DNA of 64,000 bases from Mycobacterium sp. OAS707. GTDB taxonomy: Bacteria > Actinomycetota > Actinomycetes > Mycobacteriales > Mycobacteriaceae. Made by a program: the position numbers and the translations under genes. Each line of letters starts with the position of its first letter. The first letter of the stretch is position 1. This document shows positions 1 to 7,770 of this stretch, piece after piece. Below the pieces are notes generated by a model. That model ran no database searches and was not told the DNA's origin. It was given only the letters and a program-made list of their open reading frames with translations. Location: positions 496,001 through 560,000 of the forward strand of contig NZ_JADBDS010000001.1 in the NCBI RefSeq assembly GCF_014873705.1, given 5' to 3'.

Positions 1-627
1 AGACAACAAGAGCGAACCTCAGTCGGGTCACTGGCGTCGCTTCGAGAAAGGCAATCCTCGTACCTGCCGATGTCCCACTCGCCGGCCGTGGGCAGTGGAG
101 GCGGCGGGGGTAAGGCGTGTGTCAACGGAGCGGATGCGAGCGCAAACGCGCCAGCGAGCAAGCGGCCGAAGCCAAGCGGCGAGCTGAAATGATCATTGAT
201 GATTCGCTCTCGAAGTTTCTCTGGCTCTTGGATCTGGGTTGTTGAGAGGAATACTGCTGGTCTGGCGGTGCGTTCGTAATCGCCCCGACGCCAGGGTTGT
301 GTTAACCAGCTCTGAAGCTGAAGACCGGCGGCCCGTATCCCCTTCATTGGGGGCGGGCCGTCTGGTCTGTTGGGGGGCAGTAATCGGTCCGCCACCGTGG
401 GGATCTAGCTGCGACTCGCCTCAGCACGCGTCCTGAGAAGATCTGTCGGCTGAAGCCGAGGCAGCCAGCAAACGCGTAGGGAAACACCCGATTCCTCCCA
501 CAAGATCAGCCTGCAAAGTCAGTGTCGTTAACCAAACCGGTCGGGGGGCCACGGAAAAGTGTCAGCAGTCAAGCATGCGCAGCTGGCATGTTCATCGCAC
601 TCGAACCGAAAATTCAGGGGGACGAAT
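1..627. other. Intergenic region with hairpins, no gene seen
   Basis: No reading frame here has a convincing start, codon pattern or recognisable product. Two local inverted repeats are visible. One has arms CGGCCCG (329-335) and CGGGCCG (354-360), with C-rich and G-rich inner strands that can extend the stem. The other is a short TCGGC-TGAA-GCCGA stem-loop (446-459). Neither is followed by a T-run. The stretch just before the secreted-protein gene at 628 could be its 5' leader, but I recognise no riboswitch consensus in it. Confidence 0.4.
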
Positions 628-870
628 ATGCTTAAGAAACTACTGGTCGGCATAGTCGCCGCGGGGGCCGTCTCTGTTCCACTCGCTGGTGCAGCGTGGG
701 CGGCGGGAGACCCTCAAAGCGGTGGCGGTCAGGGCACCGGCCCCGGAGTCACGGGACCTCCCGGAAACACCACTAGTTTTGTTTCGCACGAGTTCGGCGG
801 CCACACAGGGAAAGTCTTCGAAACCTATACAGGCCTCACGCCGGGCCAGTATCAGCAGCAATCCAAATAA
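628..870 (+). CDS. Small secreted protein, unknown function
   Basis: An 80-residue protein with a clear Sec-type signal peptide: MLKK, a hydrophobic core (LLVGIVAAGAVSVPLA) and a likely cleavage after AWA around residue 27. The mature part is about 50 residues, rich in Gly, Pro, Gln and Thr, and ends TPGQYQQQSK. It has no cysteines and no catalytic motif I recognise. The ATG at 628 is preferred over an upstream in-frame start at 559 because it has a purine-rich ribosome site (AGGGGGACGA) and puts the signal peptide at the N terminus. A strong terminator hairpin follows about 30 bp after the stop, so it is probably a monocistronic unit. Function unknown. Confidence 0.7.
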   Translation: MLKKLLVGIVAAGAVSVPLAGAAWAAGDPQSGGGQGTGPGVTGPPGNTTSFVSHEFGGHTGKVFETYTGLTPGQYQQQSK

Positions 871-901
871 CGGCGCTGTTCAAACACGGCCAATCTCAAC
901 G

Positions 902-940
902 CTTTCCGCCCGCATCCTCGCTGAGGGTGCGGGCGGAAAG
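902..940 (+). terminator. Strong terminator-like hairpin
   Basis: An 18-bp inverted repeat (902-919 with 923-940) with a 3-nt loop. Pairing is complete apart from one T-G wobble. Arms begin CTTTCCGCCCGCA and end TGCGGGCGGAAAG. It sits 31 bp downstream of the small secreted-protein stop. A U-tract is lacking, as is common for mycobacterial terminators. Confidence 0.75.
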
Positions 941-1005
941 GGCGTTTACAGGCGCTGCCGGTGAAGTGAGCGCCTCGGCCGAAGGAAACGACCCGCCACG
1001 ACCGC

Positions 1006-1165
1006 GGAATCGGCGGTTACGGCCCGACCGACGTCAGCGCCACGGTGGTGGTCACCAAGGTCGCCTCGGTCAAACGGGATGGGCACGGAGCCGTATGCTC
1101 CCGGCGACGTGCCCTACCAGCCGCCTCCCGGCGATTCCTGCTTAAGGGGATTCGGCCGGCCATAG
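1006..1165 (+). pseudogene. Possible frameshifted coding relic
   Basis: From 1006 one frame reads a plausible peptide (GYGPTDVSATVVVTKVASVK). A second frame then takes over at 1079 with another (GTEPYAPGDVPYQPPPGDSC) and stops at 1163-1165. The two together look like the end of a secreted or cell-envelope protein broken by a frameshift near 1070-1080. There is no start codon or upstream coding, and I cannot name the parent family. Equally it could be chance in high-GC DNA. Confidence 0.22.
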
Positions 1166-1564
1166 GACACCGGTGTCAGGGCCGAACACAGATCAGACAC
1201 TCATCCGCGCGATCGGGTCCACGTGACGTCGCTATTGCTTCACGTGTTTGCCATGTGGCCGGGGGCTCATGCGTGGACGAGGGTCGCAGCATGGACACAG
1301 CAAAGGGCCCGTATGGATCTTGACCAACGCATTGAGCTGCGTGGTTACCGAGCTGAGGCCATCTTGTCCGAAGCTATTGCATGCTAGAGGGTGTGTCCGT
1401 GGCAGTGCGCCAGGCGGACAACGACTGACATGAATCGTCTGAGAAACACGACGTCCACTCAGGGCCAGATCGCCAGCGGTCACGTCAGCGCTATGCCGAC
1501 ATGGTTAGGCCCCGAACCGGCGTATGCGGCATTAGCACTCCGGACAACCAATAGGCTTGCAACG

Positions 1565-3196
1565 ATGCGACCGGCGAGGGTAGGCGTGGCCACACTCGTG
1601 GCGCGCCAACCCCAGGATTTGCGCGTCGGTCGCAGGTGGGTGTCCTTGATTCTCGTCGTAGGACTGCTCGCTGTTATGGCGGGCTGCACCGCAGCCGAGA
1701 ATCACGAGAACAAGCAAAATCAGGTGGTCGCGGAGAACGCGCTTCCGGGGACTGCCGAGTGGACCCTGACTAATCCCGCAATGAACCGGGAGATCGAGGG
1801 TTATGCCTCCGCGACGAGTGTTGCACGTGGTGGTTCGATTTGGTTCCACGTGAGCACGTCGGCGCCCACGTTCCAGCTCGAGGTGTTCCGGATGGGTTGG
1901 TACCAAGGATTGGGTGCCCGCCGCATCGCGGGCCCCGTGACGGTACCGGGGGGACTGCAGACTGTGCCGACGCCGGACCCGACAACCGGGCTGGTCGACT
2001 GCCGCTGGGCCGTGTCCTACACGCTGGCAACGGACTCGTCGTGGGCGACCGGCGTCTACCTCGCGCGGCTCACGGCATCGGACAGTGGCAAACAGTCCTA
2101 CATCATCTTCGTCGTCCGCGACGATCGGCTTGCCCACGACATCTTGTTCCAGCTGCCGGTCACGACCTACGAGGCGTACAACGACTGGGGCGGCAAGTCC
2201 CTCTACTCATTCAACAGCGGGTCGGCGGCGCCATGGGGCTCCACGGAAGGACCGCCCGCTGTGAAGGTGTCGCTCAATCGACCTTACGCCGCAAGCACCG
2301 TCCCGTCGGCCGCCAGCGGCGTCGGCGCGGGTGAGTTTCTGACCAACGTGCAGCCCGTTGGTTTAGCCGGCGCACCGAGCTCACCAGCCGGCTGGGACTA
2401 CAACATGGTCCGGTGGCTCGAGCGGGAGGGATACGACGTCTCCTACGCGACGAACATCGACACTCATACGTCACCCGCTTTGATCCGCAGCGCGAAGATC
2501 TTCATGTCCGACGGGCACGACGAGTACTGGACATGGCAGATGCGCGATAACGTCGAAGGCGCGCGCGACTCCGGGGTGAAGTTGGCGTTCTTCTCGGCCA
2601 ACACGTCGTACTGGCAGATCAGGTTGGAGCCCAGCCCTGCCACTGGTGCCTCCGACCGTGTGATCGTGGCGTACAAGGATGCGGCGGACCCTTACTCGAA
2701 AGATGGCGACCCGTCACACGAGCGTCTCGTTACCACGCAGTTCCGGCTGCCACCCGTATTACGGCCCGAGGAGCAAATGAAGGGCAGTCAGTACATTCTC
2801 AATCCGGTCGACGACGACCTGATCGTCACGGATGCCTCGCACTGGGTCTTCCAGGGCACGGGACTGTCGAACGGAAGCCGGCTGACCGGGCTGCTCGGCT
2901 ACGAGGTCGATGGGCGCTTTGGCGGTGAGCCGCCGAACACGGTCACGCTCACAAGCACGCCTGTGGTGAGCCTGTGGACCGGGCAGCCCGCCCAGAACTC
3001 GCAGATGACCTACTACACCGCGAGCAGCGGCGCCGGCGTTTTCAGCACTGGGACGATCCAGTGGAGCTGGGGGCTCGACGACTACAACGCCCCAACGATC
3101 CGGACGTCGCGGTTGAGCCCAGCTGCCGCCACAATCACCCGAAACGTCCTCAACGCCTTCGGCGCGGCGCCTGCGTCGACGCCTCGACCGGGGTAA
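1565..3196 (+). CDS. Dimethylformamidase-like secreted lipoprotein
   Basis: A large exported protein related to the C-terminal half of the N,N-dimethylformamidase large subunit. Conserved-looking stretches include an N-terminal beta-sandwich segment (FRMGWYQGLGARR), LFQLPVTTYEAYNDWGG, and SDGHDEYWTWQMRD. In the characterised amidase, Tyr and Glu residues hold a mononuclear iron, and the HDEYW tyrosine is a candidate ligand here. The start at ATG 1565 gives about 28 residues before a hydrophobic core ending MAGC, a reasonable lipobox. Upstream in-frame starts at 1430 (ATG with AGGCGGA) and 1391 (GTG) would place the signal segment unusually deep. Substrate unknown; DMF hydrolysis should not be assumed. 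Confidence 0.72.
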   Translation: MRPARVGVATLVARQPQDLRVGRRWVSLILVVGLLAVMAGCTAAENHENKQNQVVAENALPGTAEWTLTNPAMNREIEGYASATSVARGGSIWFHVSTSAPTFQLEVFRMGWYQGLGARRIAGPVTVPGGLQTVPTPDPTTGLVDCRWAVSYTLATDSSWATGVYLARLTASDSGKQSYIIFVVRDDRLAHDILFQLPVTTYEAYNDWGGKSLYSFNSGSAAPWGSTEGPPAVKVSLNRPYAASTVPSAASGVGAGEFLTNVQPVGLAGAPSSPAGWDYNMVRWLEREGYDVSYATNIDTHTSPALIRSAKIFMSDGHDEYWTWQMRDNVEGARDSGVKLAFFSANTSYWQIRLEPSPATGASDRVIVAYKDAADPYSKDGDPSHERLVTTQFRLPPVLRPEEQMKGSQYILNPVDDDLIVTDASHWVFQGTGLSNGSRLTGLLGYEVDGRFGGEPPNTVTLTSTPVVSLWTGQPAQNSQMTYYTASSGAGVFSTGTIQWSWGLDDYNAPTIRTSRLSPAAATITRNVLNAFGAAPASTPRPG

Positions 3197-3623
3197 CGAC
3201 GCAAGAAGTCGTCGTCTCAGACAACCGCGGCCCTCGGTGAGGACTTCCGGTGTGGCACTGCCGCGGGGCAACGCTAGCGTCTTGACGAGAGGGGATGAAC
3301 CCCGCAGACCGCCTTGCAGGAAACGCCTAGGTCATCCCTCACAGACGCCGCCCACTACGTTGCTGCATACCGCCACCACCGTTTACCAAGCGTCACAATC
3401 GCACCACGTAATGGGTTCGGTCCGCCACCAGCGGTGCCGGGACCTAATTATGGGCCGTCCGCGTTGCTTACCCGCACGGCTAGCAATTCCTACCCCTCCC
3501 GGATGCGGAAACCCGGATTCAGGTCCGGACAGAAGGGCAGCAGCGGTATCAGCTGAGCCGGTACCGGACCCTTGTTCCACTGTCCCGGAACGCCGATACA
3601 CTGCCTAATTTGCCCCGGGGGCG
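3197..3623. other. Intergenic region, nothing recognised
   Basis: About 430 bp between the lipoprotein gene and the convergent GNAT gene. Short frames exist on both strands but have no ribosome site, no domain-like sequence and atypical composition. No clear terminator hairpin or repeat was found. Confidence 0.4.
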
Positions 3624-4250
3624 CTAGGACGCCTGGTCCTTCGTCGCTGAAGGGCAAATCGAGGTCAGCAGGCTCGGGCCTCCTTCGGGAAGCTTCATTT
3701 CGCCAGTTATCTCGAATCCGAACCTCGTGTAATAGCCCTCGTTCTTTGGCTTCGTGTTCTCCAAGTACGCGGGGCAGCCCTCCGCGTCGCAGCGATCCAG
3801 ACGCGAACGCATCAACGCGTGTCCGAAGCGTGCGCCCCGCGCGGCGGGGTCGCTACCGATCAACATCAGGTACAAATGGGGTTCGTCTGGATGGTGTTCC
3901 TCCATCAACTCCATCACTTGCATCAGTGCAGTGATTCGTAATCGGTTGGCCCACAGCAAGCCTGGCAGCATCGCAAGCTCCTCGAACCGGGATGATTTCC
4001 GCTTTCCCGGCGGGTCCCAGTACGCGGCGCCGCCGACAGACCCTTCTCGGCGGGCCACTTCTGCGCCGCCGCGGGATAGGAAATGGTGCCGCGCAAAAGT
4101 GGCGAAGCCCCGAACCAGGCCGCGGGCCCGAGCCTTGTCATCGGGCACGACCCATGTCATAACGGGATCGTCGAAGAAGGCGCGCGCCAACACCGTCGCC
4201 GATTGGCTAACTTCGTTCCTTCTCAATGGACAAATGTCGATTCCCCCCAT
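3624..4250 (-). CDS. GNAT-family N-acetyltransferase
   Basis: A 208-residue protein with a GNAT fold. The acetyl-CoA-binding region is seen around LYLMLIGSDPAARGARFGHAL, the equivalent of the V/I-x-P-x-x-Q/R-G-x-G/A loop in motif A, followed by a C-terminal YLENTKPKNEGYYTRFGFE segment typical of motif B. The N terminus (PLRRNEVSQSATVLARAFFDDPVMTW) matches the acceptor-side half of this family. These enzymes move acetyl from acetyl-CoA to an amine; the acceptor here cannot be inferred. It faces left, divergent from the small membrane protein at 4399. Confidence 0.8.
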   Translation of the reverse strand: MGGIDICPLRRNEVSQSATVLARAFFDDPVMTWVVPDDKARARGLVRGFATFARHHFLSRGGAEVARREGSVGGAAYWDPPGKRKSSRFEELAMLPGLLWANRLRITALMQVMELMEEHHPDEPHLYLMLIGSDPAARGARFGHALMRSRLDRCDAEGCPAYLENTKPKNEGYYTRFGFEITGEMKLPEGGPSLLTSICPSATKDQAS

Positions 4251-4398
4251 GGAGCGAAGTGTGTCACGGCCCTGACGGCGCTGGATTGATTGGTCAACGG
4301 GCTTAACCGCACCCAGGCCAGCACTAAGTCACCAGCCCGTGACAAGCGCATACATCGAATTCACCGGCTCACGGTACGTTTGAATAACTGGAGCCCCC

Positions 4399-4560
4399 AT
4401 GAACCCCAATAACTGTCCTCGCCAATGCGACTGCCATCACCCGAGTGAGTGCATTTTCAACCAACTTGCACCGGAGCGGCCAAGTTACGCGGTGGTGTGG
4501 ATCGTTGGAGCGGTCATCGTCGCAGTAATGGCCGTCATCCTCGTCGTCGCCTTGGTCTGA
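4399..4560 (+). CDS. 53-residue Cys-rich single-pass membrane protein
   Basis: A short gene starting MNPNNCPRQCDCHHPSEC, with cysteines at 6, 10, 12 and 18 and two histidines, then NQLAPERPSYAV and one long hydrophobic helix (about residues 31-53) running to the C terminus. A GGAG ribosome site lies 6 bp before the ATG. The cysteine/histidine cluster next to a membrane anchor suggests a metal- or redox-active head, but that is inference. A tail-anchored topology with the Cys-rich part in the cytosol is likely because there are no charges after the helix. I do not recognise a family. Confidence 0.55.
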   Translation: MNPNNCPRQCDCHHPSECIFNQLAPERPSYAVVWIVGAVIVAVMAVILVVALV

Positions 4561-4666
4561 ACGTTCGCCAATTCCCCGCATATTGCTGCGAGCACGATTC
4601 CCCATGGCGCATCAACCCATCCAGTTCGTCTCGATGTTTGCTGCGACTTGCGGTAATTTCCGTGGC

Positions 4667-5047
4667 ATGCGGCTAGCCGGAGCCTTCTTCGCCAACAAGG
4701 CGGAGGTTGTGGACGACATGCTCAATGTCGAGGGTGGCTTCTGGGCGAGTACCACGGTGCCCTCGGGCGCCACTACGTTCCAGTGCTGCTGCGTCGTGCT
4801 CTGCGATACGCGGCGACGCGACGTGGGATTTCACTACACCGTGCACATCGACGCGGCCGGCCCCACCGGGCAACGCTGGACGCCGGCATGGTCGACGAAA
4901 TTCCAACTCCCCAGCGCGATGAAGTTCATGGTGCTGACCCAGATCACGCTGCCGATCGAGCCCGGCGGAGGGCGGCACGTCTACAGCTTCCGGGTCGAAG
5001 GGACCCATGAGCGATTCGACATCCCGCTCGATATCGTCGTGCAGTGA
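4667..5047 (+). CDS. DUF6941-like protein
   Basis: A 126-residue protein starting MRLAGAFFANKAEVVDDMLN, followed by EGGFWAST. This resembles the actinobacterial DUF6941 pattern, in which a beta-rich domain opens with a hydrophobic strand and a (V/L)LNVxGG(G/F) turn. Three consecutive cysteines (QCCCVVLC, residues about 41-46) are unusual. The ATG at 4667 is chosen over in-frame starts at 4583 and 4604 because the recognisable domain begins there; a TAATTT hexamer just upstream (4654-4659) would give a nearly leaderless message. Function unknown. Confidence 0.6.
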   Translation: MRLAGAFFANKAEVVDDMLNVEGGFWASTTVPSGATTFQCCCVVLCDTRRRDVGFHYTVHIDAAGPTGQRWTPAWSTKFQLPSAMKFMVLTQITLPIEPGGGRHVYSFRVEGTHERFDIPLDIVVQ

Positions 5048-5145
5048 CACGATGCGCAGCACAGTCCGGGAAAACGTTCACTGCCCAGACCGCACCCGTT
5101 AGGCTTCGCGGAGACCAACCGGTCATGACGACCAAGGGGTGGGAC

Positions 5146-5571
5146 ATGATTCGCGCACTTCTCGCCGCCGCTGCGATCGCGGGTGCTGCCGTCAGCACGG
5201 CACCGGCCGCCGCCGCCGACAACGGCGACAACATGTATTTCGACCAGCCAGCGCATTACGCCACCGACGTGCCGGGCATGAACTACGACGCCCACCTCGC
5301 CGCGCCGTGCGACAACATGGACTTCTTCACCTTCGGGCGCGGGCCAGGCGGCGAGGCCCTGCAGTGCCGGTGGATTGCCAATCAGTGGCCCCCCGTCACC
5401 ACCGGTTTCTGGGTGATCACCTACGAGTTGTTCGGCGTTCAAGAAATCGGCACGCCGTGCCCGAAGCCACAAGCCGCGGCCCAGTCCCCCGACGGCCGCC
5501 CGCTGTTATGCCTCGGCGAGCAAGGTTGGCAGCCCGGCTTCTTCACCCGCGACGGATTCTTCCAGGGCTGA
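5146..5571 (+). CDS. Small secreted protein with paired cysteines
   Basis: A 141-residue protein with a Sec signal (MIRALLAAAAIAGAAVSTAPAAA, cleavage near residue 24). The mature domain has four cysteines (APCDN, LQCRW, TPCPK, LLCLG), probably two disulfides, and aromatic stretches (FWVITYELFG, QPGFFTRDGFF). The start at ATG 5146 has a good purine-rich ribosome site (AGGGGTGGG, 5135-5143) and opens directly with the signal peptide; upstream starts at 5125 and 5044 only add non-signal residues. It resembles short conserved mycobacterial secreted proteins of unknown role. Confidence 0.75.
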   Translation: MIRALLAAAAIAGAAVSTAPAAAADNGDNMYFDQPAHYATDVPGMNYDAHLAAPCDNMDFFTFGRGPGGEALQCRWIANQWPPVTTGFWVITYELFGVQEIGTPCPKPQAAAQSPDGRPLLCLGEQGWQPGFFTRDGFFQG

Positions 5572-5585
5572 CAGTTCGCCGGCGG

Positions 5586-5942
5586 CTAAGCGCCGCGCAA
5601 CGTCTGGCTCGGCGGGGTTCCGAACGCTTCGCGGTAGGCGATGCTGAACCGGCCCGCGTGGCTGAACCGCCACCGTCCCGCAATCGCCATCACAGTGTCG
5701 ACGGTCGGGTCGGCGGCCAAAAGATCACGATGCGCGCGATCCAGACGCACCCGGCGCAGGTACTCCAGCGGCGTCGTGCCGAGATGGCGGCGGAACGTGT
5801 ACTGCACGGACCGCGGGGTGACGTTGATTGCGGCGGCGATGTCGCTCAGACCGATATCCCGATGCGCGTTTTCGTGGATGAACGCGATTGCCCTGCGCAA
5901 CGTCCGCGGTTGCGCAACAGAGGTTCCGACATAGTTCCGCAT
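5586..5942 (-). CDS. AraC-type DNA-binding domain, stand-alone
   Basis: 118 residues comprising essentially only the two helix-turn-helix motifs of the AraC/XylS family: first HTH around IGLSDIAAAINVTPRSVQYTF, linker GTTPLEYLRRVRLDRAH, second HTH around VMAIAGRWRFSHAGRFSIAYR, ending FGTPPSQTLRG. Full-length AraC regulators in mycobacteria are usually about 300 residues with an N-terminal sensing domain, which is absent here. An in-frame stop lies a few codons upstream of the ATG at 5942, so it cannot be extended. Either a remnant or a minimal regulator of the MarA/SoxS kind. It is divergent from the SRPBCC gene at 6018, its likeliest target. Confidence 0.75.
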   Translation of the reverse strand: MRNYVGTSVAQPRTLRRAIAFIHENAHRDIGLSDIAAAINVTPRSVQYTFRRHLGTTPLEYLRRVRLDRAHRDLLAADPTVDTVMAIAGRWRFSHAGRFSIAYREAFGTPPSQTLRGA

Positions 5943-6017
5943 TAGCCAGACGCATACCCGGCGCTGAAGAACTCAAACCGCCCCGGCCGCGCGCTGCGCC
6001 CTGACACGATCTGCCCC

Positions 6018-6506
6018 ATGACCGAACGCATCGAAGTCCAGCGCACCATTGCCGCACCGGCCGCCGACATCTTCGCCGTTCTGTGCGATCCGCAGGGTCA
6101 CGTCGCCATCGACGCAAGCGGCATGCTGCAGGACGCCGAGGGCGCCCCTGCCCAGGCCGTCGGCGACAGCTTCGTCGTGCACATGGATCGCGAATCGCTC
6201 AATGACTATCCGATGGGCAAATACGACGTCACCGTGACCATCCGCGAGTACGAGCAGGACCGGCTCATCGCATGGACGATCCTCGGCCGGATCCGGCCAC
6301 AGATCGGGCACATCTACGGCTATCGGCTCGAGCCGACGGACGACGGAACCCTCGTCACGTCCTTCTACGACTGGTCCGACATCGATCCGGAGTGGCGCGA
6401 GGCCGACATCTTCCCGGTCGTGCCGGAGAGCGCACTACGCGCCACCCTGGGCATCCTCGACCGCACAGTGCACCGCGGTTACCCGGGTTCGTCAACCCGG
6501 AGTTGA
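6018..6506 (+). CDS. SRPBCC (START-like) family protein
   Basis: 162 residues with the hallmarks of the polyketide-cyclase/SRPBCC fold: the opening strand IEVQRTIAAPAADIFAVLCDP, a central segment ending LIAWTILGR, and a C-terminal helix (ESALRATLGILDRTV). Such proteins form a deep hydrophobic pocket for lipids or aromatic ligands. Nothing shows which ligand is bound. Its last codons overlap the first inverted repeat of the clpC2 operator region, so its 3' end doubles as regulatory DNA. Confidence 0.75.
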   Translation: MTERIEVQRTIAAPAADIFAVLCDPQGHVAIDASGMLQDAEGAPAQAVGDSFVVHMDRESLNDYPMGKYDVTVTIREYEQDRLIAWTILGRIRPQIGHIYGYRLEPTDDGTLVTSFYDWSDIDPEWREADIFPVVPESALRATLGILDRTVHRGYPGSSTRS

Positions 6507-6535
6507 CGAACCCGGATCGTCAACCTAGAGTTGAC
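6485..6535 (+). promoter_or_regulatory. Paired inverted-repeat operators of clpC2
   Basis: Two copies of GTCAAC-N5-GTTGAC whose starts are 28 bp apart: 6491-6507 and 6519-6535. The first extends to a perfect 12-bp inverted repeat (GGGTTCGTCAAC at 6485-6496, its complement at 6502-6513). The second begins right before the clpC2 ATG. The neighbouring protein carries its own helix-turn-helix, and ClpC2 is reported to repress its own promoter, so these are the expected autoregulatory sites. Confidence 0.75.
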
Positions 6536-6538
6536 GTC

Positions 6539-7252
6539 ATGACCGAGTCAGCGAAGATCTCCTATCCCGTCCGCCTCGACGACTTGATCAACGTGATCAA
6601 GCAGGTCCACGAGGAACCGCTGGAGCAGCTCACCGACGCAGTGCTCGCCGCCGAAACCCTTGGCGAGGTCGCCGACCATCTGATCGGCCATTTCGTCGAC
6701 CAGGCACGCAAATCAGGCGCGTCGTGGACCGAGATCGGCAAGTGCATGGGCGTCACCAAACAGGCCGCGCAGAAGCGGTTCGTGCCCAAAGCGGACGCGG
6801 CCCTCGATCCGCAGGCGGGCTTCGCCCGATACACACCGCGGGCCAGGAATGTCGTCGTCGTCGCGCAGAACAAGGCCGGTGAAGCCGGCAACAACGAAAT
6901 CACGCCCGACCACCTACTTCTCGGGTTGTTCGCAGACCCCGACGGCCTGGCTCCCAAACTGCTCGCCGGTCAAGGCATCGACGCCGACAAGGTGTCCAAG
7001 GCCATCACCCTGCCGCCGCGCGTCGACGACAGGCCCACGCTGATCCCGTTCAACGGCCAGGCCAAGAAGGCGCTCGAATTGACCTTCCGACAAGCACTTC
7101 GACTCGGCCACAACTACGTCGGCACCGAACACATCCTGCTGGCGCTGTGGGAGGCCGAGGACGAAGACGGCACGCTGCACCGGCTAGGTGTCGACAGGGA
7201 CCGTTTCGAACGCGAACTCGTCGCAGCGCTCGAGGCGTACACCAAAGCCTGA
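6539..7252 (+). CDS. clpC2: ClpC2: HTH plus Clp N-domain regulator
   Basis: 237 residues, close to M. tuberculosis ClpC2 (Rv2667). An N-terminal helical DNA-binding part ends in an HTH (SWTEIGKCMGVTKQAAQKRF, residues about 61-80). It is followed by a Clp repeat N-domain with two motifs (NEITPDHLLLGL and NYVGTEHILLAL), as in ClpC1. There is no AAA+ ATPase module, so it is not an unfoldase. ClpC2 is known to bind cyclomarin-type ClpC1 ligands and to control its own expression, acting as a decoy that protects ClpC1. The start at 6539 lies 4 bp after the second operator repeat, implying a very short leader. Confidence 0.9.
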   Translation: MTESAKISYPVRLDDLINVIKQVHEEPLEQLTDAVLAAETLGEVADHLIGHFVDQARKSGASWTEIGKCMGVTKQAAQKRFVPKADAALDPQAGFARYTPRARNVVVVAQNKAGEAGNNEITPDHLLLGLFADPDGLAPKLLAGQGIDADKVSKAITLPPRVDDRPTLIPFNGQAKKALELTFRQALRLGHNYVGTEHILLALWEAEDEDGTLHRLGVDRDRFERELVAALEAYTKA

Positions 7253-7293
7253 TCTCACATCCCTTTGCGCCGCGGCGACTACATGATGTGAGG

Positions 7294-7770
7294 GTGCGAC
7301 CGTTCGAGGACGTGGTGGCCGAGCACGGCGCGACGGTGTTGCGGGTCTGCCGTGCCGTCGTCGGCCCGGTCGACGCGGAGGACGCGTGGTCGGAAACATT
7401 TCTGTCGGCGCTGCGGGCCTACCCCGACCTGCCTGCCGACGCCAACGTCGAAGCGTGGCTGGTCACCATCGCCCACCGCCGCGCCGTCGACGTCGGCCGC
7501 GCCCGCTCACGCCGCGCCGTGCCCACCGACACCCTGCCCGACCGACCCGCCACCCATGCCGATCCCGCGGCACGTGATCCCGACCTGTGGACCGCGCTGC
7601 AGCGGTTGCCGACCAAACAACGCCAGGCGCTGGCCTACCACCACGTCGCCGGCTTGCCGTTCGCCGAGATCGCCGAACTGCTCGGCAACTCCCCCGATGC
7701 CGCGCGCCGCGCCGCGGCGGACGGACTCAAGACTTTGCGCAAGTACTACCGTGAGGACGAAACAGCATGA
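7294..7770 (+). CDS. ECF-type RNA polymerase sigma factor
   Basis: A 158-residue sigma-70 family member with only regions 2 and 4. Region 2 is near residues 3-60 (FEDVVAEHGATVLRVCRAVV, AEDAWSETFLSALRAYP). Region 4 is near 105-150 (LPTKQRQALAYHHVAGLPFA, then the recognition helix NSPDAARRAAADGLKTLR). The GTG at 7294 gives VRPFEDVV; a GTG two codons earlier (7288) is an alternative. The gene overlaps ogt by ATGA, so the two proteins are translationally coupled and this factor may control an alkylation or stress response including ogt. No anti-sigma gene is adjacent. Confidence 0.85.
   Translation: MRPFEDVVAEHGATVLRVCRAVVGPVDAEDAWSETFLSALRAYPDLPADANVEAWLVTIAHRRAVDVGRARSRRAVPTDTLPDRPATHADPAARDPDLWTALQRLPTKQRQALAYHHVAGLPFAEIAELLGNSPDAARRAAADGLKTLRKYYREDETA

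Larger units (their letters stand above)
871..1564. other. Intergenic region before dimethylformamidase-like gene
   Basis: After the terminator this stretch holds a possible coding relic (see 1006-1165) and a 7-bp perfect inverted repeat, CACGTGA (1220-1226) and TCACGTG (1240-1246), with a 13-bp spacer, which could be an operator. In-frame alternative starts of the downstream lipoprotein lie at 1391 (GTG) and 1430 (ATG), so the right part may be coding or leader. Confidence 0.4.

Noticed and set aside
421..560. Possible riboswitch in the leader of the first secreted-protein gene
   Set aside because: Short stem-loops exist but no consensus core of c-di-AMP, cobalamin, glycine, SAM or other known classes was found.
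3314..3556. 80-codon frame in the 3197-3623 gap
   Set aside because: No ribosome site and no recognisable sequence; composition not distinguishable from non-coding.
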